Positions 6,831 through 12,812 of a stretch of DNA of 12,812 bases are shown here, one piece after another. The DNA comes from an uncultured Actinomycetes bacterium (GTDB lineage: Bacteria; Actinomycetota; Thermoleophilia; Miltoncostaeales; Miltoncostaeaceae). A model generated the notes under the pieces. The model saw only the letters and a list, made by a program, of their open reading frames with translations, was not told the DNA's origin and ran no database searches. The stretch's first letter is position 1; each line of letters begins with the position of its first letter. The position numbers and the translations under genes are program-made. Where the stretch lies: positions 1 through 12,812 of the forward strand of contig CAIPNN010000208.1 in assembly GCA_903866425.1 (NCBI GenBank). Reading direction: 5' to 3'.

Positions 6831-8152
6831 ACCTGGCCGGCACCCGCGTTGTGGTCGCCGGTGGCGGCCTCGCGGGCATTGCGGCCGCCGTGGAGGCATC
6901 GGCCCGCGGTGCGCGGGTCACACTGGTGGAGCGGCGGCCGTTTCTCGGCGGCAAGGCCTTCAGCTTCACGGAGCCCCGCAGTGGGGTGGAGATCGACAAT
7001 GGGCAGCACGTGCACCTGGGCTGCTGCACCGCGTACATGTCGCTGCTCGCGCAGCTGGGATCGCTCGATCTCACCCACCTGCAGCCCGCACTGCGCGTGG
7101 ACGTCCGCGACCGTGCCGGTGCGCGCGGCGTGCTCACCGCGGCCCGCCTGCCCCCACCGCTCCACATGGGGCCGTCGTTCTCGCGCTACGGCCTGCTCGG
7201 TACCCGTGAGCGCGCACGGGCGCTTCGCGCGCTCCTCGCAATCGCCGCCATGGGTCCGCGAGGGCGGGACGCGCTCGACGACGTGTCGTTCGGCGACTGG
7301 CTGCGTGACCACGGCCAGGGCGATTCCGCAATCGAGCGTTTCTGGGATCTCATCGTGCTGCCCACCTGCAACGATCGCAGCGACCGGGTGTCGGCGGCAC
7401 TCGCCATGTTCGTGCTCACCGAGGGCCTCATGCGCACGCGCGGCAACTCCGCCATCGGCTGGTCGCTCACCGGGCTCTCGCACCTTGTGGACGCGCCCAC
7501 ACGCTGGCTGCTGATGAAGCGCGGAGGCGAGGTGATCACCGGTGCCGCAGTGACTCAGGCGCATGGCGAGGGAGTGGTACTCGACGATGGCCGGGAGATT
7601 GCTGCCGACGCAGTGGTGCTGGCCCTGCCCCCCGGGCGGGCGCGCACCGTGGCGCCGGACGCCCTTCCGGTTGACCCCGATCTCGGTACCGCGCCCATCG
7701 TGAACGTGCACCTCTGGTACGACCGGCCGGTGATGTCGGAGCCCATCCTCGCGGTGGTCGACAGCCCGGTGCAGTGGATCTTCGACCGCACGGCCATCAC
7801 GGGCGAGGGCGCACCCGGCCAGCACCTTGCCCTTTCGATCTCGGGAGCGCACGACGAGATGGGCGTGCCCCGCCCGGCACTTGCCGAGCAGATGGACGCT
7901 GAGATCCGGGCGCTCTTCCCCGCCGCACTGCATGCCGACCTCATGCAGTGGGCGGTGGTGAAGGACGCCCGCGCCACCTTCGCGCCCGGTCCGGGGCAGG
8001 CGGCGCGGCGCCCGGGGCCCGTGACGCCGGTGGATGGCATCACCCTCGCGGGAACATGGACCGCCACCGGTTGGCCCGCCACGATGGAGGGCGCAGTACG
8101 CAGCGGCCTCACAGCGGTGCAGGCCATCGGGGCCGGTCGGCACCACGTCTGA
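6827..8152 (+). CDS. hpnE: Hydroxysqualene dehydroxylase HpnE (FAD-dependent)
   Basis: This phytoene-desaturase-like flavoprotein of 441 residues reduces hydroxysqualene to squalene. The dinucleotide-binding motif GGGLAG is at residues 12-17, Glu35 ends the second strand (TLVERR) where it would bind the FAD ribose, and FLGGKAFSF follows at about 39-47. The C-terminal FAD-binding stretch reads LAGTWTATGWPATMEGAVRSG, typical of HpnE and squalene-associated desaturase homologues. The start is the GTG overlapping the hpnD stop (GTGA); there is an open frame further upstream, but it lies inside hpnD and has no family match. It is the last gene of the coupled chain. The next gene starts 45 bases on and has an unrelated function, so the hopanoid unit probably ends here. 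Confidence 0.93.
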   Translation: MNLAGTRVVVAGGGLAGIAAAVEASARGARVTLVERRPFLGGKAFSFTEPRSGVEIDNGQHVHLGCCTAYMSLLAQLGSLDLTHLQPALRVDVRDRAGARGVLTAARLPPPLHMGPSFSRYGLLGTRERARALRALLAIAAMGPRGRDALDDVSFGDWLRDHGQGDSAIERFWDLIVLPTCNDRSDRVSAALAMFVLTEGLMRTRGNSAIGWSLTGLSHLVDAPTRWLLMKRGGEVITGAAVTQAHGEGVVLDDGREIAADAVVLALPPGRARTVAPDALPVDPDLGTAPIVNVHLWYDRPVMSEPILAVVDSPVQWIFDRTAITGEGAPGQHLALSISGAHDEMGVPRPALAEQMDAEIRALFPAALHADLMQWAVVKDARATFAPGPGQAARRPGPVTPVDGITLAGTWTATGWPATMEGAVRSGLTAVQAIGAGRHHV

Positions 8153-8200
8153 CATTCATGTCGGGCGCGTGCCTTATTCTCCGGCCCTGACATCCATATG
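8149..8200 (+). repeat. Imperfect 14-bp direct repeat around the hpnE stop and the vanW start
   Basis: CTGACATTCATGTC (8149-8162) and CTGACATCCATATG (8187-8200) match at 11 of 14 bases. The first copy contains the inverted repeat GACAT-TC-ATGTC. The second copy ends in the start codon of the VanW-family gene, so a protein bound there could block translation or transcription. No clear Shine-Dalgarno sequence precedes that start. The repeat is seen directly; function is inferred and weak. Confidence 0.3.
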
Positions 8201-9970
8201 ACTGAGACCCGACCGCCACGACGTGACCCCCGACCACCACGCGACCGCACGCGCCGCCCTGCACGCAAGGCCGGCGGGCGTGCGAAGGCCGTCGCCATCG
8301 CCGTTGGGGCCGCCATCGTTGCGGTCATGGTGCTGCTCATTGCCGGCGGCAGCGGGGGCGTCGCGCCACAGGTGACCGTCGCGGGCGTCGACATGGGGCA
8401 GGACGCACCCCAGGTTGACGCCGCGCTCAAGGCAAAGGGCACGGCCCTTGCCAACCGGCTGGTCACGCTGCGCGTGGACAACGGCGTGCTGACCGTCATG
8501 CGCCCCACCGATCTTGGCGGCAGCGCAGATGTGGCTGGCGCCAAGGCCATGGCGGCCGATGCATCGCCATCGCGCGTCGTCCGGGGCTTTCGCGCCATCA
8601 CCGGTGCCGACCCCGTTGCCTCGCCCCTTCCGGTGTCGTACCGAAAGGGAGCGGTCGACGCATGGGTGGCCGATATCGCCACGCAGGTGGACCGCCCGGA
8701 GCAGAACGCCCGCGTGGAGGTATCGGGCACACAGTTCACCGTGCGGCCGCAGTCGGACGGTCGTGTGCTTGATCGCAAGCGCCTGGCGCAGATGATCTCG
8801 GGCGACCTCGCGACCCTGCCGTCCAACCTGCAACTGCCCGTCAAGGTGGCCCACCCCACATTCACCACCGCAGCGGCAGAGGATCAGGTGCGCCAGGCGC
8901 AGCAGGTGCTGCAGCGTGGCACGCAGGTCTCGGTGGACGACGTGCAGGCGACGCTCGACCCGGCCGGAGTGGCGGCGGCCTTCCACTTCGGCGCGAAGGG
9001 GCTGTCGCTCTCAGGCGAGGACCTGCGGAAGCCGCTCATCGCCGCCTACCCGACCACCTCGGTCATCCCCGCTCCGGCGCGCTTCCAGGTGCGCGGCACG
9101 CGGGTCATCATCGTGCCCTCGAAGAACGGGCGGCTGGTTGACGGCAAGCAGGTGGCCGGTGGGCTGATGGGCGAGGACCGGCCGGCGGAGGCGTCATACG
9201 CCGACCAGAACCCCGTGTTCACCACCGAGAAGGCGCAGGCACTGGGTATTCAGGAACAGGTGGGCTCGTACACCACCCCCTATTACCCCGGTGAGCCCAG
9301 GGTCACCAACATCCGCCGGGCGTCTCAGATCCTGAACGGAACGATCATTCCGCCGCAGGGCAAGTTGTCGCTCAATCAGACCCTCGGCGAGCGCACGGTC
9401 GAGCGGGGCTTCGTGGCCGCGCCGATGCTGGCCGATGGCCTGCACGTCGATTCGGTGGGAGGCGGTGTGTCACAGGTGGCCACCACGCTCTTCAACGCGG
9501 CATTCTTCGCGGGCTTTGAGCTGAACGCGCACAGCGCGCACCAGCTGTACATCGATCGCTACCCGCTCGGCCGTGAAGCGACCATCTCGTGGCCCACCCC
9601 AGATCTGGTCATCACCAACAACTGGGATGCCTCGGCGCTCATCAAGGTGGTCAACTCAAGCGACAGCATCACCGTGTCGATCTACTCCACCTCGTTCGAC
9701 CGCAAGGTGGAGGAAAGCACCAGCGAGCCCTTCGACTTCACTGAGCCCAAGACCCGCTACGTGGCCACCGAAGGGATTCCGGCAGGGCAGGAGCAGGAGA
9801 TCACCTCGGGTGACAAGGGCTACTCGGTGACGATTTCCCGCAAGGTCTACAAGGGTTCCGAACTTGTGAGCGACGGCGACTTCACCACCGTGTACCTGGC
9901 ACCGCCGAAGGTGATCGGCGTGGCTCCGGGCACGCCGGGCGCTGAGACGCCCTCCGCACCCAGCGGCTGA
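8198..9970 (+). CDS. Membrane-anchored VanW-family protein with a C-terminal G5-like domain
   Basis: This is a probable cell-envelope protein of 590 residues. A basic, Pro/Arg-rich cytoplasmic tail (1-30) is followed by one transmembrane helix (about 31-50), so the rest should be extracytoplasmic. Residues about 57-365 hold two regions resembling the putative peptidoglycan-binding domains that precede VanW domains, the first starting VTVAGVDMGQ. The VanW domain spans about 365-480, with TNIRRAS, GKLSLNQTLGERT, GGGVSQVATTLFNA and HQLYIDRYPLGREATI. A G5-like domain (about 520-575) follows, then a short Pro/Gly/Ser tail. VanW was named from vancomycin-resistance clusters, but its biochemical role is not settled, and nothing here indicates drug resistance. 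The ATG at 8198 is the only reasonable start. Nothing links it functionally to hopanoids except that both concern the envelope. Confidence 0.9.
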   Translation: MTETRPPRRDPRPPRDRTRRPARKAGGRAKAVAIAVGAAIVAVMVLLIAGGSGGVAPQVTVAGVDMGQDAPQVDAALKAKGTALANRLVTLRVDNGVLTVMRPTDLGGSADVAGAKAMAADASPSRVVRGFRAITGADPVASPLPVSYRKGAVDAWVADIATQVDRPEQNARVEVSGTQFTVRPQSDGRVLDRKRLAQMISGDLATLPSNLQLPVKVAHPTFTTAAAEDQVRQAQQVLQRGTQVSVDDVQATLDPAGVAAAFHFGAKGLSLSGEDLRKPLIAAYPTTSVIPAPARFQVRGTRVIIVPSKNGRLVDGKQVAGGLMGEDRPAEASYADQNPVFTTEKAQALGIQEQVGSYTTPYYPGEPRVTNIRRASQILNGTIIPPQGKLSLNQTLGERTVERGFVAAPMLADGLHVDSVGGGVSQVATTLFNAAFFAGFELNAHSAHQLYIDRYPLGREATISWPTPDLVITNNWDASALIKVVNSSDSITVSIYSTSFDRKVEESTSEPFDFTEPKTRYVATEGIPAGQEQEITSGDKGYSVTISRKVYKGSELVSDGDFTTVYLAPPKVIGVAPGTPGAETPSAPSG

Positions 9971-10012
9971 TGGCCGCACGTCGCGGGCCCATGGACGACG
10001 CGATCCCCCGCG

Positions 10013-10029
10013 TACACTCACCGAGGTGA
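10013..10029 (+). promoter_or_regulatory. Candidate -10 box and adjoining palindrome upstream of acs
   Basis: In the 84-bp gap before acs, TACACT (10013-10018) fits a TANNNT -10 element. The best -35-like match, TGGACG at 9992-9997, is only 15 bp away, so the promoter call is weak. Overlapping the last base of the -10 is the inverted repeat TCACC-GA-GGTGA (10018-10029), a plausible operator at the transcription start. A second inverted repeat, CGCGGG (9982-9987) with CCCGCG (10007-10012), abuts the -10 on its upstream side. Confidence 0.35.
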
Positions 10030-10054
10030 CCCCGAGCTCCACGAGGAGTAGGAA

Positions 10055-12012
<1,958 letters not shown>

Positions 12013-12016
<4 letters not shown>

Positions 12017-12597
12017 CCCAGCGCGGGAGGCAGGCTGCGACCGGCGGCCTCGAGGCGGTCCATGGCATGCGTACGCGCCGCCTCAACCGCCTGACGCGGG
12101 GGTGTCATGCGATGTGCCTCGCGGTACCAGGCGAGCAGGCCCTCCATCGCAAGGGCAAGGGCAAGGCGCCCGTGGGCATCCTCCTGGCGGGCATCCCACG
12201 CCCCGGCCACCAGCGCGGCGAGGCCCAGCACCTGTGGCGACTTGGGCGGCGACTTGAGCACACCCACCGGACCGACCGCGGACTTCTCGAGGTTGATGCG
12301 CACGCGGGTGCCGCCGCGCGACGACGGCCACTCGGTGAACTGCACTTCCATCGACGGCCCGCCCCGGCCCTGCGCACGCAGGATTCCTTCAGGGATCGTG
12401 CCATCCGCGCTGTCGGCGATGGCCGAGGCCAGCCGCCTGACGGCCTCACCGAAGGCCGGGCCATGGTCTTCGTGCATGCGGTGCACGGTCCACGCGATGA
12501 GGCTCAGCGTGAGGTCAAGGCGATCAGCGGCCTCGCCCCGCCCGGATCCCCCATTGCGCTGGGAGAAACGCACGGCAACGAGCCCCGGTGCGGGCAT
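12013..12597 (-). CDS. Unrecognised protein, convergent with acs
   Basis: I do not recognise this family. The frame codes for 194 residues from the ATG at 12597, which has a good GAGG signal five bases upstream (12603-12606 on the + strand). A TTG at 12636 would add 13 residues, but it lacks a ribosome-binding site and lies in less G+C-biased DNA. The product is soluble, with no signal peptide or transmembrane helix. It seems to have a beta-strand start (GLVAVRFSQRNGG), a long helix (DLTLSLIAWTVHRMHEDHGPAFGEAVRRLASAIADS), a middle strand region (MEVQFTEW, TRVRINLE) with KSPPKSPQ at about 115-122, and two further helices rich in Ala, Arg and Glu. Coding-like third-position G/C supports a real gene. 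Its stop codon overlaps the acs stop (CTAG, tail to tail), leaving no room for a terminator. It is divergent from the HU gene. Confidence 0.72.
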
Positions 12598-12694
12598 TGC
12601 AACCTCGAGGTGCGCATATTCCCTGCTCAGGATCAAGAAATGGCTTTCTGATGGGAGATACGTCCGAACGCGTTGATACCTTCGAAACTACTCC

Positions 12695-12724
12695 GCAGCA
12701 GGTGCTGCAGCCTCCGTACGGAGG
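12695..12724. promoter_or_regulatory. Two adjacent perfect palindromes in the HU gene leader
   Basis: GCAGCA-GG-TGCTGC (12695-12708) and CCTCCGTACGGAGG (12711-12724) are both perfect inverted repeats, two bases apart, 20 bases before the HU start. CTCCG also occurs at 12691-12695, so CGGAG at 12719-12723 could pair either locally or with the more distant copy, giving two exclusive folds. No T-run follows, so this is not an ordinary terminator. The rest of the 147-bp gap between the two divergent starts (12598-12744) is relatively A/T-rich for this window, as expected for promoters, but I see no convincing -35/-10 pair. Confidence 0.4.
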
Positions 12725-12744
12725 TCATCGAAGCGAGGAGACCC

Positions 12745-12812
12745 ATGACCAAGGCTGACTTCGTCAAGAGCGTCGCGCGTGCAGCCGACCTCACCAACGA
12801 CCAGGCGACCCG
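12745..12812 (+). CDS. hup: HU-family DNA-binding protein, N-terminal fragment (runs off the right edge)
   Basis: Only 22 codons are in the window, starting MTKADFVKSVARAADLTNDQ. This matches the first helix-turn-helix of HU/IHF proteins (M-T/N-K-x-E/D-L/F-V, then A-x-x-A-x-L-T/S-x-x-Q-A), where it forms part of the dimer body. HU is a small nucleoid protein that bends and compacts DNA. GAGGAG (12735-12740) sits four bases before the ATG. Whether it has the Lys-rich C-terminal tail seen in many actinobacterial HU proteins cannot be seen. The call rests on a short stretch, so it is likely but not certain. Confidence 0.75.
   Translation, partial: MTKADFVKSVARAADLTNDQAT

Noticed and set aside
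5553..8155. Large - strand open frames (448 and 472 codons) opposite hpnC, hpnD and hpnE
   Set aside because: Both are His/Arg/Gly-rich shadow translations of well-supported genes.
8198..9970. Vancomycin resistance determinant
   Set aside because: Only the VanW domain is shared; there is no vanH, ligase, vanX or two-component system nearby, and VanW/G5 proteins are widespread in non-resistant bacteria.
12067..12676. + strand open frames overlapping the unknown - strand gene
   Set aside because: Codon third-position bias and the GAGG-preceded ATG favour the - strand frame; the + strand frames have no good start signal. This is less certain than the other rejections because neither strand has a known family.

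Overview
This is a high-G+C window with strong G/C third-position bias, several GTG starts and actinobacterial-type proteins. The source is most likely a high-G+C Gram-positive bacterium (Actinomycetota). A Thermoleophilia-like lineage is a guess from the gene content, not something the sequence proves. No tRNA, rRNA, CRISPR array, transposase or phage gene is visible, and coding is dense throughout.

The core (532-8152) is a hopanoid biosynthesis operon on the + strand: farnesyl diphosphate synthase (ispA-like), hpnH, hpnG, squalene-hopene cyclase (shc/hpnF), hpnC, hpnD and hpnE. Together these genes can make FPP, convert it to squalene by the three-enzyme route (HpnD to presqualene diphosphate, HpnC to hydroxysqualene, HpnE to squalene), cyclise it to hopene/hopanol (Shc), add an adenosyl group (HpnH) and remove adenine (HpnG) to give ribosylhopane or its phosphate. 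The last five genes are joined by four successive 4-nt stop/start overlaps (GTGA, GTGA, ATGA, GTGA), so their translation is probably coupled. No later side-chain gene (hpnI, hpnJ, hpnK, hpnO) or methylase (hpnP, hpnR) is in the window.

Left of the operon and divergent from it (1-473, - strand) is the N-terminal part of a zinc-dependent medium-chain dehydrogenase. It shares a 58-bp intergenic region, rich in inverted repeats, with ispA. Because the known hopanoid genes stop at ribosylhopane, which needs a reductase to become bacteriohopanetetrol, this dehydrogenase is an interesting but unproven candidate.

Right of the operon are a membrane-anchored VanW/G5-domain envelope protein (8198-9970), an acetyl-CoA synthetase (10055-12016), an unrecognised gene on the - strand whose stop overlaps that of acs (12013-12597), and the start of an HU-type nucleoid protein gene (from 12745). 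The HU gene is preceded by two adjacent perfect palindromes. All intergenic gaps are below 150 bases.
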